A stretch of 64,000 nt of DNA from assembly GCA_013396755.1 (NCBI GenBank), contig VWZF01005854.1:1651368-1715367 (forward strand), in the 5' to 3' direction. Below are positions 22,201-35,000 of the stretch, one piece after another. This DNA comes from Sclerurus mexicanus (taxonomy: Eukaryota; Chordata; Aves; Passeriformes; Furnariidae). How positions within the stretch are numbered: position 1 is the first letter of the stretch; each line of letters begins with the position of its first letter. The notes under the pieces are model-generated. The model was not told the DNA's origin, made no database searches, and saw only the letters and a program-made list of their open reading frames with translations. Made by a program: the position numbers and the translations under genes.

Positions 22201-24904
22201 TCGGTTTATGTGACATTTTGAACTTGATTTTCGAAGGGAGTAATACTGTTTTCTGAGTAAGTTAAGCTGAAAGCTGTGGAGTGTTGTCTTCTGAACTTTG
22301 CACAGAGCTCTGTGTATCTGCTGCTCTTAATGTTTTTCTGAGCTAAAATACCACAAAAAATTACCTGGAGGGTTTATTTTCCGCTGGAGCCTTTGGGGAC
22401 ACAATAAGGAAGCCAGAAGTGAGGTGGTGGGTTTGGGTCTGAATTTCTGCTGGATGCTTGCAGAGCTCCATGGGTGGTTCAGGTGGGAAGGTTTTCCTCA
22501 TCCCTGCATGGGACTCCTCTGCAGGTTGGATGGTCCTGGGAGCTTCCCTGGTTTTTCCCTTTGATACCATATCAGAGTTTAAAGGCCCTTTAGCCATATA
22601 ATTTCTGACCTGTGAGATGCTGTGTGGGCCACAGAAAATGAGCTACGCCGGCATTTTTTGTTTTTTTCCCTTTTAGCAGGTGCAGAGGGAAGGTGGAGTT
22701 GTGTGGAGCTGTTGTACACTCTGAGTAAACACAGAGCAGGCCTAAGGAGTCTATTGAAAAGCTGATTTAAACAGGGAGTATGAACTAATTCATTTCTAAG
22801 TGCGGTTCCCTTTATGACCTGTTCTGATTAGAGGGACTCTGTGCTGGGTCATTAAATAGTTAACATCAAAGGAGATAGTTTTGCTTCAGAAGCAGAGGTT
22901 TGCACATGTGTGGGTATAAGCGTTTCCAGTAGAGCACATTTGATACTTAACCTGCAAAATGTCAAAAGAGGTGATTAATGTTTTGTACCTTTGGAATAGG
23001 TTTAATTTTGTGTGCCTGGAGCTTCTAGCAGGTGCTATAGAAACTGGGGAAAAATATTATCTTTTCAGCATGTCCCACTCATAGTTCTCATTGAGCCACA
23101 AAATAATATTCAAATGAACAAGAATCTCTTGTTTGAATCTAAATGGAAAATGCAGTTTTCCATGGCCTACTTATTCCAGAAATGATCAATTCATTGTAGG
23201 CAAATATAACTAAAACCTAGGAGATTTTTGCAAAATTATATGACGGAAAAAAGTGCCATTCTCTTTTAAAGTGAGGCAAAGAAATAGCAAGAGATTTTTC
23301 AGAGTCTGTGTTGATCTGTTTCAGCTGCTGGTTCTGCTTCTGATAGAAAGGGGTCTTCCATTTTCATAAATACATTCTTTGCTGTTTGCTTACTATTTTG
23401 TTTGTCACTACACTATACAGTAATGTGCCTAAAATTTCTGTACACACAGGCACTTTCATAACTCTCAATTTATAAAAATTCATTTCTGAAAGAGTGCACA
23501 TTTGCCCATGTGACAGGATTGCTTTAGAACTCCTCTAGTGATCCCTTGCTGTTTGTCAGGGATGGGTTTTGTGCCTTGGATCAGCTTTTTGCTTTGTCTG
23601 TGAACATTGGCCCAAATTTGGCCGAGTTCTGAGACAGCAGAAGATTTTTTTGTGTGTAACAGCTAGAGAGGGTTATCATAATTGACGATCAGGCTTTTTA
23701 GCATCTGTTATTAACCAGAGTGTGCGTGTGTCATTCTCACAGAGCAGATGAGGGTGATTTGTTCCCTGTCAGGTGTGACAGAGGCATCAGTGTTTGTGGC
23801 GCTGGTGAGATCGGTATGAGGATCCTGCATCATGGGCATACCTGAAGAAGCTGCAGGAGAATAAGAGAGATGTAGACCCATTAAATGATCAAAGACTCAG
23901 AGAAAATGCAATACTATTTAAAAAAAATCTGTTTAAATAGTTTATTAAAAAGCTGGAGAGGAGATATGGACAGAGTGTCTTATGGGGAGAAAATACTAGT
24001 CAAATACAGGAAGAGCCAGTGCTGTTGGCTGAAGCCAGAAATCATGTGGCTTTAATAGTGAGGAAAAGTCTGTGCTGGCAGGAACTGTCTAAAGTGTTGA
24101 TAAATTCTCTGTTTGTGTGTTTCCTAAAAGTCATGACTGTTGGTTTGTAAAGTTCTGGTTTTCGCTGACCACGTCAGTTCTCAGAGGGTTGCTTCCCTAG
24201 GAAATCATAGGGACTGTTTCGTTTAGGTTAAACCTGCTCTGGCAGCCCCTTCCAGCTTGCAGTTTCCTAAGTCTGCAGCTGTACCCCTCCCTCCCCCTCC
24301 TTTCAGACTTATCCATTTCGGAAGCTTTGAAAGTTGTTGGAAAGGCAGTGAGGAATTTGGGAAGAAAAGGGAGGCTTTCATGAGTTAGACTAGTTGGATA
24401 TTTCCTTGGAGGGATTAGAGTTAGTCGTTCCCTCTGCAATGTGTGTCTTGGGTGAATCTCTGCTGGTTGTTGAGAACTGCTCACTTGCTGTTTTTGCTGC
24501 TCAGCCTGAGACACTGGGTGGTGATTTACAGAACAGATGATGACTCAAAATCAAGTGAACTTGGTGGGAACTAGTCCTGAATACTACACAGCACGAAGTA
24601 AACATTCAGAAAAATCAGGATGTTTCCAGTTAGGCACTGAGGATTAATGGATGCTTTAAATCTGACTCTTTTTATATCTCAGTGTTCTTTTAAAGTGATA
24701 TCTTATGAGTAATATAGCATAAAAATGACAGTCTTAAATTTTATTATTGCTAGGTTTGAGGAAAAACAAGATAAAAATTACTTATGACATTTTACAAACT
24801 CTTAAGATTCACTGCTTTTATTATAGCTAAGCAACCAAAAGATTGCTCTCATTTTATTTTAATAGAAACAAATCAGATTGAATTATTTCTGTTTTTCTTT
24901 TCAG
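13265..24904 (+). other. PPP2R5E: PPP2R5E intron 2, second part
   Basis: AT-rich intronic sequence with no recognised gene, RNA or repeat family. Low-complexity patches: TGTGTATA-type at about 13600-13681, an A-run at about 14410-14423, TTTG copies at about 15271-15286 and an eight-G run at 17566-17573. The longest open frame is 130 codons on the minus strand (18356-18748); it matches nothing I know and reads as chance. Confidence 0.6.
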
Positions 24905-24946
24905 AAATCAGAATGCCAGAAACAGTTTTAAAAATCTTGATTAAAG
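24905..24946 (+). other. PPP2R5E: Candidate 42-base cassette exon in intron 2
   Basis: A strong pyrimidine tract, ctgtttttcttttcag, ends at 24904. The next 42 bases end at AAAG|GTAATG (GT at 24947-24948). Intron 2 is phase 1, and read in that phase the segment is open and a multiple of three. It would insert the 14 residues EIRMPETVLKILIK between Lys52 and Asp53, where the flexible N-terminal tail joins the HEAT core. I know of no described exon here. The signals are visible; use as an exon is inference and chance remains possible. Confidence 0.25.
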
Positions 24947-26211
24947 GTAATGAAGCACCCTAGTGAAATTCAAGTATGATTCAGACTGGGGCAGTGTCTC
25001 TTCACTGGTTCATCTTGAACCTGAAGTCCCTTCTCAATCAGACTTTTTTTGTTAGTAATAAAACTTTAAAATTAATTATCCTAGGTTTTAATTTATTACA
25101 TTAATTCACTATTATGAAAAATTAATTTTTCTTCCTAATAGTGTACTGTGCTTTTTTTCATTTTTTTTAACTGAAATCTATAGTTCATTTTGTTGCTTCA
25201 CCAGACCTGTTTCAGCTCATTAGCATGTTATAAAAAGCCTCGCCAGGTTAAAGAAGGGCCATAGATTTAAAATAATTTTAAACTGAGATCCTGCTTAAGC
25301 TCTTCTATTTTCTCACCTCCTTCTGCCTGCCCTGACGGAGCACATCTATCTTTGCCTGCCCTTTCTCCCCTCTTTGTTTACAGCTGAGGACAAGGCTGGA
25401 CTGGAAATCCTCATTGTCAGCTGAAGAGAGTCCAGTGGCAAATGCCTTGTGTGCTCACTTGGTATTCCCTTCTTTGGGTCAGAATCTTAGGGAATATTGA
25501 ACAGTGTCTCCCTACGCTGTGAAGTGATTTTTTTTGTGGCATCAAAGAGTTCATCTGTGTGGTCTTTCAGTGTTTATTCCACTCATTTGGTAGTGTAACT
25601 TGCTGTAACTTATTATGATGTGTTACACGTCCTTACATTAACTTTTGCCCTTTTTAGGCATTTGCCTTCCCATTCCCAAACAAACGCCTTAAAATTAGTT
25701 AAGCAGATCCTTGAAGGTGAAAGGGAATGGCTGCCCTTACAGACGTGAGTGAAATCACTCGGTGGTGCTGATGATATGATTAAAAAAAAAGGGGGGGAAA
25801 AAAGGTTTCTTGTCTGTTTTATACAAACTCCTTAAATGTTGCTCTTTGATTTACTTTTCAATGAATTTGGGAAAATGAAACAGTATGCTGACGAGTCTGA
25901 AATTCATGGAGATTTGATATATATAGTATAATACATATCAAAAGATTGTACCAGTGAGTTGCTGAAGTGAAAGCTGCTCAGTGTATCTTGTTGAAAAATG
26001 ATTCGGCTCTCATTGAAAACAAAGGATTGTAATTCAAGTCTGCCTTTTTAAGAGTTTCCTCCAATGCTTTTTTCAAGGTAGGGTTTGAAAGAGGAAGTAA
26101 TTTGTAAACAGCTGAAATACAGTTCAGTGTCAAAGCAACCGAAGAGGAAAATTACTCAAAATAAATAGTTGCTCTTATTTTGAAAGCGAGTCAGAGTGGA
26201 GGAGCTTGCTT

Positions 26212-26239
26212 TTTGCACAGCTGCCATTGGCTGTGCAAA
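26212..26239. repeat. 10-bp inverted repeat, 8-base spacer
   Basis: Left arm tttgcacagc (26212-26221) and right arm gctgtgcaaa (26230-26239) are perfect reverse complements around tgccattg. The spacer and right-arm boundary contain CCATTGG, an inverted CCAAT-box core. It could be a hairpin in RNA or a palindromic pair of factor sites. It adjoins the CpG-rich cluster to its right. Confidence 0.6.
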
Positions 26240-26279
26240 CCCTTCGTTTCTGCTGTTAATGATGGATAGGAATATTAAT

Positions 26280-26640
26280 AATATAACTCACGCCTCGTCG
26301 TATTTTGCTGCTTAATCATCTCGTTTGGCACACCCCCCGTCATGTTCCGTGGGGCCATAATTCAGGAATGAAAGCTCACTCAGGCACTGGTATTACAGTC
26401 CAGTAATCAAAGAGGCTGGGATTATGCAGATGATGAAAGGACCGGCCAGCGTGTGTTTGTCCACAAAAACTGGAGTGAAGTTGGAGCCAGGAGAGAGCCT
26501 GGGAGCTGCTTTCCACGCGGGGCCGTGGCCGTGGCCGCTACGTCACGGCTGCCGTGAGGATCCAGGGTGGGTAGAGCAGGAATCGCAGGCGTGTGTCAGC
26601 AGGATTGCTTCCAGTTTCCGCCATGGAAAACTCCAGCTCC
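26280..26640. promoter_or_regulatory. Intronic CpG-rich cluster, possible enhancer or cryptic promoter
   Basis: CpG is scarce across intron 2, but here it recurs. About eight CpGs fall within 26515-26555 around ggccgtggccgtggccgcta, with a CRE-like TACGTCACG at 26539-26547. More occur at about 26290-26350 and 26583-26620. Homeodomain-type TTAATCAT also appears. There is no sign of a gene starting here. Regulatory function is inferred from composition only. Confidence 0.3.
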
Positions 26641-29600
26641 TACAAGTCTGGCGTAGCGTTGTCTTTCATGCGCTGTTGCTGCTGGCAAAAGGGGTATTGC
26701 AAGGAGGCTGACAGTAGTTTGTTAGAAGATACTTCATTTATCAGCAACGCTTCCTGGACGTAGAGTGGAAAAATGAAGAGGGGCTCTAGCATGAATCTGA
26801 ATCTAAATAGAATTAAAAAAACCCAGTAATTATTTTGTTTCCCTCTTTTTTATGTATCTATATTTTGTTTGTTTTCCTTATTTTTTTCTTTTCCTTAATT
26901 TTTTGGGGTTTTTTCTTAGGATTTTTTCGCTAGCAGCTACATTTTTAAAATGTAAACACTGAACCCTGTGGATTGCTTGAGATTCAAAATGTCACTGTAT
27001 TAGTCTGGATGGATGCCTTTTAAAACAGCAGGAGTAGAAAACAATTGCCTAGTTCAGTCCTGGAGGTGGTTGTGGTTCAGGGGCACTGTAAAGAACGAAA
27101 TGATGAGAGGATCAAAGGAAGTATCTAAAATAAAAAGTAAAATAAGTTGTTGTTTGGGTTTGTTTGGGTTTTTTTTGTTGTTGTTCCTGGGGTTTACTTT
27201 TGTTTTTAAAATTCAAAAAGCCCTTTCCCTCTCCTGGTTTTTGAGTGGAGTTTGATCTTTAAGTGTAGTGCAGGTTCTTCCAAGACAACCATAATTTTTT
27301 GTGAAGTGGTTTCCATGCTCTTGTCAATGCATGAATAACAAATAATAGAATGGGTGGGGAGGAAGTTGATTGTAATTTAACTTAAAAGCATGAACGTTCT
27401 GACCTCAACGATTGGCAGTTTGAAAAGAATGATTTGCTGTGCTGTTGTGTGAGCAGCTGGGTTGTTTGGTGTTAATCACCATCCAGTTATGAATATAATT
27501 CACTCGTTAGACAAGTGAATTAGACTATAGGCTAGTGCTGGACTTTTAAATACCTTCACTAAGCACTCAGGTTAAAAGGAGGGATGTTTTTTCGAGTGCT
27601 CGCTGATGGAAGGAAGCTATCTTCATTTGATGGAAATACTCCTCTTGTGGATGTAATGAAGGTAAGGCTCAACAAGTTGGAGAGATCTGAACAAATAAGC
27701 AATTTTTATTATAGTTTCTTATATAGCTGTATTATTTCTTGTATAGCTGTATATGGTGGGATGTTGCTCTTATTTGCTTTTTCTAATTGTTTATGTTTTA
27801 GGCTCAAGTTTTGAGTAGGGTGTGTTTTGATTTGGTTCATAACTTAACTACTTTAGCAACTGATAGCAGTGTTCAAGAATATTCTGTTTGTGCTTGTAGC
27901 AAAGCAGTGGACTCGGAGGAGAGCTGATCCTTGTTTTTTTAAATGATACTTTTATTTCTTGTTTTTAGAGCTTTATGAGACAGTGAGTTGAACTCAGATC
28001 AACATAACTGTCTGCAGAATTCTCCTAGCCTTGAGAGGCCTAAAATCTGAGGAAGCTTAGGATCAGTCTCCACGTTGTAACAGTTTTCCCTGTATTTTAG
28101 AATTAAGACCAGATTTTATGTTACTCAGAAGTCTCATTTGATTATATTAGCACTTTGTTGGTTAAGGATTGCTGAATCAGGTTCACTATTTGAAAGGTGA
28201 AGGGAAATGTGTGTTAATGTCTGTGTTACTCTGGCTGGTGTGTTTTGTGGCAACCTTTTAATAAGGCAAGATGCGATCTCTGTCGCAGGATATTAGGAAG
28301 GACTGTACTTGTATTTGTGTATAATTGAAAAGAGAAATTTACAGTATATTTTATTCTTGCCCATCTTTTTGCTGAAGTTAAGACAAGTTTTGAAGTTGTA
28401 ATTGAACATGCCAGAGCCTGAGTTAGTTCTTCACCAGTGGGAGAAAGAGAATTACGTGCAGAATAAAGGTAAAGTTTACTTTTAAAAACAAGTTAGAATT
28501 ACAGCTTTCAAAGTTTTGTTGTGAAAGGTATAAATCCAAAAGCTTTCATGCCAGTCATGTGTTCTTAAATATTTTCATAGGAAAAAAATACTGTTTCTGA
28601 GTTCGATTTAAGAAAGGGCACCAGTATTGCTCATTAGGCATAATAGCAGAGAAGCTTACTTTCCAGTCTAGGGGGAATTTTGTACACCTCCTGTGTATTT
28701 TACCTCTTGGACGTTTGGAAAACATTAGGAGTTTGAAGTATTAGAATTCAGACATTTCTTGTTGTCACAGGATTGTTTTGTTTTCCATTTCACCCCCCCT
28801 AAACATCTTAAAATAGTTCTAAAATTCTTCTTACAGTCTTCAATGAGTTCAATACGTATAGTAAGAAAAAGACAACCTTCCTGTTTTTTGTTGTTGTTGC
28901 AGTTGGTTGGTTGTTTTTTTGTTTGTTTTAAAGTCTCAGGAAGGCCAGAAACATAAAATGACCAATGATTGTTATCTTAGACCTACTCAAAAGTAAAGGG
29001 TTAATGGCAGCTTGCGAGGTGGTGCCAGAGAAGAGCAGGATCAGGGAAGGGACAAACCCGAGGGAAGTTGTTGCTCAGACACAAAATCAGGAAGCAGAGA
29101 GGAACTGGACAGACCTGTTGTGTAAGGGGAGCTGGGCTCTATCAGGTGCAGGGCAGGGACTTGGAGCACCCTGATATGGAATGAGTTGGGTCGAGAAAAG
29201 AGGAGTGGAGGGAGCTCTGCTTTGAGCCCACTTGTTCTGCAAGTGGCAGGAGAGGGAAGGGCCACTGCTGGCAAACTTCGCAGTGTCTGAGCTTGCTCGA
29301 ATAGCTCAGCCACTTTTCCCTCAGCTTTTTACACTGTGAGCACTTCGTAACATTGGAAAAAGATGAAAATTCAAGGTTTTCTCGGTATGCTGTTAGTTGG
29401 AGATAGTGAGCATGTGGAGAAATAAAATTTTATTCCTGAACAGGTGAAGTACATTATTGTACAGTAATCCAATTTTCTTTGCCTTACAATCACTCAAAAA
29501 TACTGATTCATAAGCTTGCATCTGTCTACAAATTGGTTGAATTTTGGAGTAATTTGATCTTTTTTCTCAGGTGATCTGAGCTGTTGAAGGGAGGGCCAGG

Positions 29601-31961
29601 GGTAAATACTTGTACCATGAGTACCCTCAGGTGGTGCTGATGCCTCAAGAAAGGATTATCTCAGAGTGGGAAGAGTAGTGCCCAAAGCAGAAGAACCTGC
29701 CATTTTCCTCTTCATTTCACAAGCAGCCCTTTTAATTTACTCTGCCTGATCAAAACCTTGCATTAGGCTAAGGAAACCTGTGTGTCCAGGTAAGACTGTG
29801 TGCCACGAGAGAGGATAAACTGGACTGTTCTTTGCACTTTATCCAAGTGAGGGCAGACAACTGGGGAGAGCTCATCCATGTCTGGGAGGCCTGGTAGGGT
29901 GCAGGAGGTGACATTGAAATGGCAGAAAAACCCCATGGGCAGTAGGGACCTGTCAGTTCAGGCCACTCCAAGGGAAGCATGCTGGGTGGATGCATGCCAT
30001 GGAAAGCGATCAGTGTCCTTCCCTGTGGCTGAGCCCGCCCAGGGCATTTGGACTTAGCGGAGCTGAGTAGCACCAGAGATCCCTTGTGTCTCTGGGTTTG
30101 TCACAGCTCTGGGGGCTGACTGACCTGCCTGACACATCTACCTCAGAGATGGATAAGAGGAGCCTCCTGGAAAATGATCAAAAACCATCAGGCCTTTGCC
30201 TGTGCAAAAACTACCTGGATATGCCTGAACATCTCATGCAGAGTTGGAGTATGTGACTAAGAGTAACCATGTCTGTCCCATCACAGTTGTGTCCACAGCG
30301 AGAAACTCCCAAACATTTGGCTGACATTTTGGGTGAACAGCCATGAGGTTTGGGAGTTGTGAGAGGGGTGCTCTCAAGCTGGATTCTAGGATTCAGGTTG
30401 CCTGTTGAGGGCTCATTCTCCCTCTGCTCACTGCCTGCTTTCTCCAGGCACTGAATGTCCCTCACAGCACTGTCATGGGAAACAGGGATTCCTCCTTGAC
30501 TTTGAGGTACCGCACATTTGAACCCAGAGAGATGTGCGTGCTTGTTCTGGAATTAACTGGAGTCCTTGCTGTATTGCTCAGTCCTCAGCTTGGACCAAAG
30601 TTGTACGGTTGTGCATCCAAACCAAACGAGTGTGAGAGTGGGAAGTAGGGATGCACAGGGCTAGTGATGGTGGTGGTTTGCAGGGCAAGGATTTTGCAGT
30701 CTGCTGTATATGTGTTCATTAATTTTAGCAGAATCACATTTAAAACATCCTTTCTGCCTTCATTTCAAGTGAAAAGATGTTCCTCTCTCAGCAAAACAAA
30801 CCATCATAGAAGCATTCAGTTTCTGATTTGCAGAATAAATGATTTCAGGTTCTCTTGGGTCCAACATGGAAAAAGTGTTACACAGTTTTACCGGATGCTG
30901 TGTTCTGCATAACATCCAAGTGTTTTAAATGGCTGGTTCTTAATGATCCACAGCTGAAGGTCCTTCCCTTTACTCTTGGCAGCCTGAGCTGTCTTCATGG
31001 GGTGGAACAGGATCTTTCCTTCGCCCTAGGAAATAGTATTAATCCTGCCAGTATTTAACTGAATCCAGGATTACTAATCTGTCAAAGCTCTGCTTTTAGT
31101 TTTTACAGATGATATTCAGGACATCTGATAGTTGCATTCATGTCGTCAGAAGCGCATGCTGTGTTTGTCTGTGGTAACCTCAGAACTTCTAGAAGGCATT
31201 AATTATATTAATATTAAAAGATTGCTGTCTTTATTAGTGAAAATGAGTCAAGTTCTCTTAATAAAATGGTAATGTCTAATTTACGTACTGTATTTCTGAA
31301 GTAATGGCTTTTAAATACTCAGCATTTAAATTTGCCTTTCTAGTGGAATAATAAAGTATTTCAATGGCTGTAAAGTAAATTAGAATGAATTCAGATCATT
31401 CAGTTATTTGCTTTTCCCAGTGTTTTCCTAGTAAAAGCTGCCTAACTAGTCTGTCTGCCCCATGGTTGTTTTTTCCTGTTTGTACCAATTTGTTTGATAA
31501 CTACGCAGAAGCAGAATAGTTCGGAGGAACTTCCAAGATGCTTCAGCTTAACTTTTCATTAGGAAAGTAAATAAGAAGCAAACAGGGCTCACTGAGTTGT
31601 GTGAAACATTGTTTTGTAGCTGTGAAGCCAGCACATTTGTCATGTTCGTAAGAAGGAAATCTGGTGGAAAAACACCTTTCCAGAATCGGTTGCTTTTATG
31701 TGTGTATTGCCTTTGCTTGTTTCACTCTTTAAAAATGTACCTATACCTGGGTTTTCTGTCATTTCTTTTGAATAAGTGCTTGGAAGTTTATAGGTTGGTG
31801 TGGGTAATATATGGGGGGGGGGGAAGACTTGTGAGTAGGTGCAGTTGATCTCTGGTGGTTTAGTTCGCTCCTATTTTATGTGCTGCTCTCTTACAGGATT
31901 TAGAACTTTAAATGCATAGCACTTCTGCAGGGAGGTCATTATTTAAAAAAATAAATATGTG

Positions 31962-32003
31962 TGAGTAAAACTGCTGTAGAATTGAGTAAAACTGCTGTAG
32001 AAT
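31962..32003. repeat. Perfect 2 x 21-bp tandem duplication
   Basis: The unit beginning tgagtaaaactgctg occurs twice head to tail without mismatch (31962-31982 and 31983-32003). No further copies are present. A recent duplication by slippage or microhomology is likely. Confidence 0.9.
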
Positions 32004-35000
32004 CTTAGAAGGTAAATTCTGGCTAATTTGAAATAAGTCTTGGAACAAATTTACTGGAAGCTTCCCCATCCAAATGAATGCAAGTTTGAGGCACAGAGAT
32101 TCCTCAATGCAGCAGCTCAGAAAGAGTTACTCAAGTAGGTTACTTTTCCAGTTGTGACTAAGGGGCCAATTAGCAGCATCCGGAATGAGGCGGCAGCGCC
32201 TAGGTAAAAATAGATGGCATTTGGAGAAGCTGGGGGCTGTTTGGGAGAAGGTCTTCAGCTGTAGACTGAGAGAAGCAGGAGAAGAGGCAACCTTCAGAAA
32301 GGAATATACAGGAGTGTTAAAAACAGGATTGTGAGAAACTCCGTGAACAGACAGAGGTAGGAGCTGCCCAGAGAAATGACAGGAAGGCAGTACCAGATTG
32401 GACCCTCAATCTGACAGGCCTTGCTGCCGATGGAATTCCTGAGCTGGGCTCTTTGCTCCCATCTGACAAGAGTGATAAGGCCGGCATGGATATGAAAATG
32501 AAACAAGCTGTAGCATCCTCTGAAAATGACAGAACCAGAGGAGTGGGTGTAAAGCTCGCTAGGTTGTTAGCTCTTATGTTAAGGATTGATACTCCTTCCT
32601 CTGACAGAAGCATTAGTGTAAGTCACACACAAGCAGTAGAGTTGCTTGAAGGCAATTAGTCGACTGCTGCTGGCATCACTGAGACCAAATAATTAAGGAA
32701 CATACCAGGTACAGGGAGGAGAACTGGATGGCGTGGGATTTTGCTTTCTAGCCTTCGCAGTTATAACTTGTCCTTGTGGCCACAGCAGCTTCGATGGTCC
32801 TTCTCTGTCATTTTCATAGGATACTGAAGCCACTGGATTAGTGTAGTTAAAAACTCCTTTGTTCCTCACTGACCTACTTTGGCTGCATGTTAGCTATTGG
32901 ATTGGGAAAGGGCCATCTGTATATGTGCCCACTGGTACACCCTGAGTGTAAAGAGAGCCGTAGAATGCTGTCTGCCTTCTCTTGATAAACCTCAGTCCAG
33001 TGGAGGTAATTACCCAAAATACTCATTTTTATTGTGAATGGCATGTTCTGCTTGGCTTTTAGTAACGTGTTAGTGAATTTGATATTTCACGGAAATAAGA
33101 GAAGGCATGAAGGATGCACCTGAAGTCTTATCTTTAAGTACACAAAGGATGTGTGCAAGTTGAAGAATTCTTTCTAGTGGTCTAGTAAGGAGCCAGCTGC
33201 TTCTGAAAAAGTACAGGCAAGGTAGAGATGTATGATCTGTGTATTCATATGAACAGCAACAAAGAGTGTTTCCTGAACTATACTTGCTTGCTGGATCAGT
33301 AATCTTTACCTGCAAAGGCTCTGTAAAAAGTTATGCTAATTGACCAATAGTGTGTTTGGATCACCTCACTTATGAAGAGAAGCTTTCAAACCTGCAGAAT
33401 ACACCCTTTTCCTGCTGAGTGTTTCTCCATTACTTTTTGTGGAATATGTAACGAATGAGGTTGCTCTTCCTTTTTTTTCATTAGTAAGCAATGAGGTTTC
33501 TGCCAGTTAGAGCAAAGGTGTAATCACAGTTCTAATGTACCAGAGTAACACTCCCATTGACTTCAGTTTGGCCAGGGTACCAGCTGAAGATGAAGTTTGT
33601 GGCCATGGCACAGCTGGGGATAAATGTTGCTGGTAATCTAATGTCACTTTATCACCTTCAACAGAGAAGCAGCTTAACTAATGAGTAGCTTGGAAGAGGT
33701 AGAGAGGGTATGATGATAAAGAGTATTGTTTGGTAACCACAGAGGAAATGTTTTAATTATCTTTAATACCTAAACTGTTATGGCTGGTTAATATTTGTAA
33801 CAGTCTAAACTAATAAAGCTTTGCAAAGTGATTAAATGCCCAGCAGAGTGATAACCTTTGGTTATGTAAATTGCGTGACATAACCTTGTCCCTATCATTT
33901 TTAAATTTCTCTGACTTTTTTCTTGAGAACTTAATTCAGAACTCTATTTGTTATGGGCCAAATATTTATTTTTAAAAGTAATACACTGCTGTGGACTGAT
34001 AGTGATATTGCAGAGGGTCTAAGTATTTTCTGGAGAAACTCACTTTGGGCGTCAAGGCTCAGTGATCATCAGATGTATCAGTCTGTCCTGCAGCAGATGG
34101 CATTTCTGAGGGACAGAACCCCCCCATGATGGATTTGCACACATGCAGGTAAATATATTCTCCCAAAACCCCTCTACATTATTTTATTCAGTGCTTTTGG
34201 AAGAGGTCAGAAGTAAAGAGCATCTGAAAAAGGTCTGTGCACAACACTATGGTAGTGCAAGGCTGTGATGAGTTGTTCTTTAGATAATTATAAATATTCT
34301 GAAATTAGGTCTTTGCTCTCCAGAACCTTGTGTTAGGGAGATGAAATGCATACCCGTTTCAACTTCAAGCAGCAAAATAGTCACTTTTTTATCTTTTTAT
34401 ATCAGTCAAAATTTCACATTTTAGCAAAAATACTTGATTTAGGTATAACAGGACAACAGACTTTAGAGGTGAATAATTACTAGTAAATGAGTCTCTCTTT
34501 TACATAATTTTAAAACTGAGCTGAGCCATTCTTTGATGGAAAAGATCCTATTTTTAAAGGAATAGCTGTTATTTTCACATAGACATATGTAATGATAATG
34601 CAAATAACATAAAATATCCAGCATAACACAGATTAACCTGACAGGTTATAGAAGAGCATTATATAAATGTCATACTTTTTACTTCTGTTGCTGAATTGTT
34701 TGAAATCCTGAATAATGTGAAGATCAAGAAGTTGCTGTAGAAGTGGTCTAGAATGGTGATGTATTTCTGTGCACCAGGGAATGTGAGAGAGCTCTCCGTA
34801 ACTGCAAAAGCAAAATAAAAGAAAGTCGATTTATATATTTATTTTCTGTCATTTAGACATACGTACTGGGCTTGGCGATGTGAGAAAACCTGTTGCTTGA
34901 CTGATTCGAGTTATTGTCACAAGGTGTTGAATACCAGTTTGAGCCTTACAAATGACCACATCTCAGGGCAGCTGCTGGAGCCTGAGCACTGGAAGGCCTT

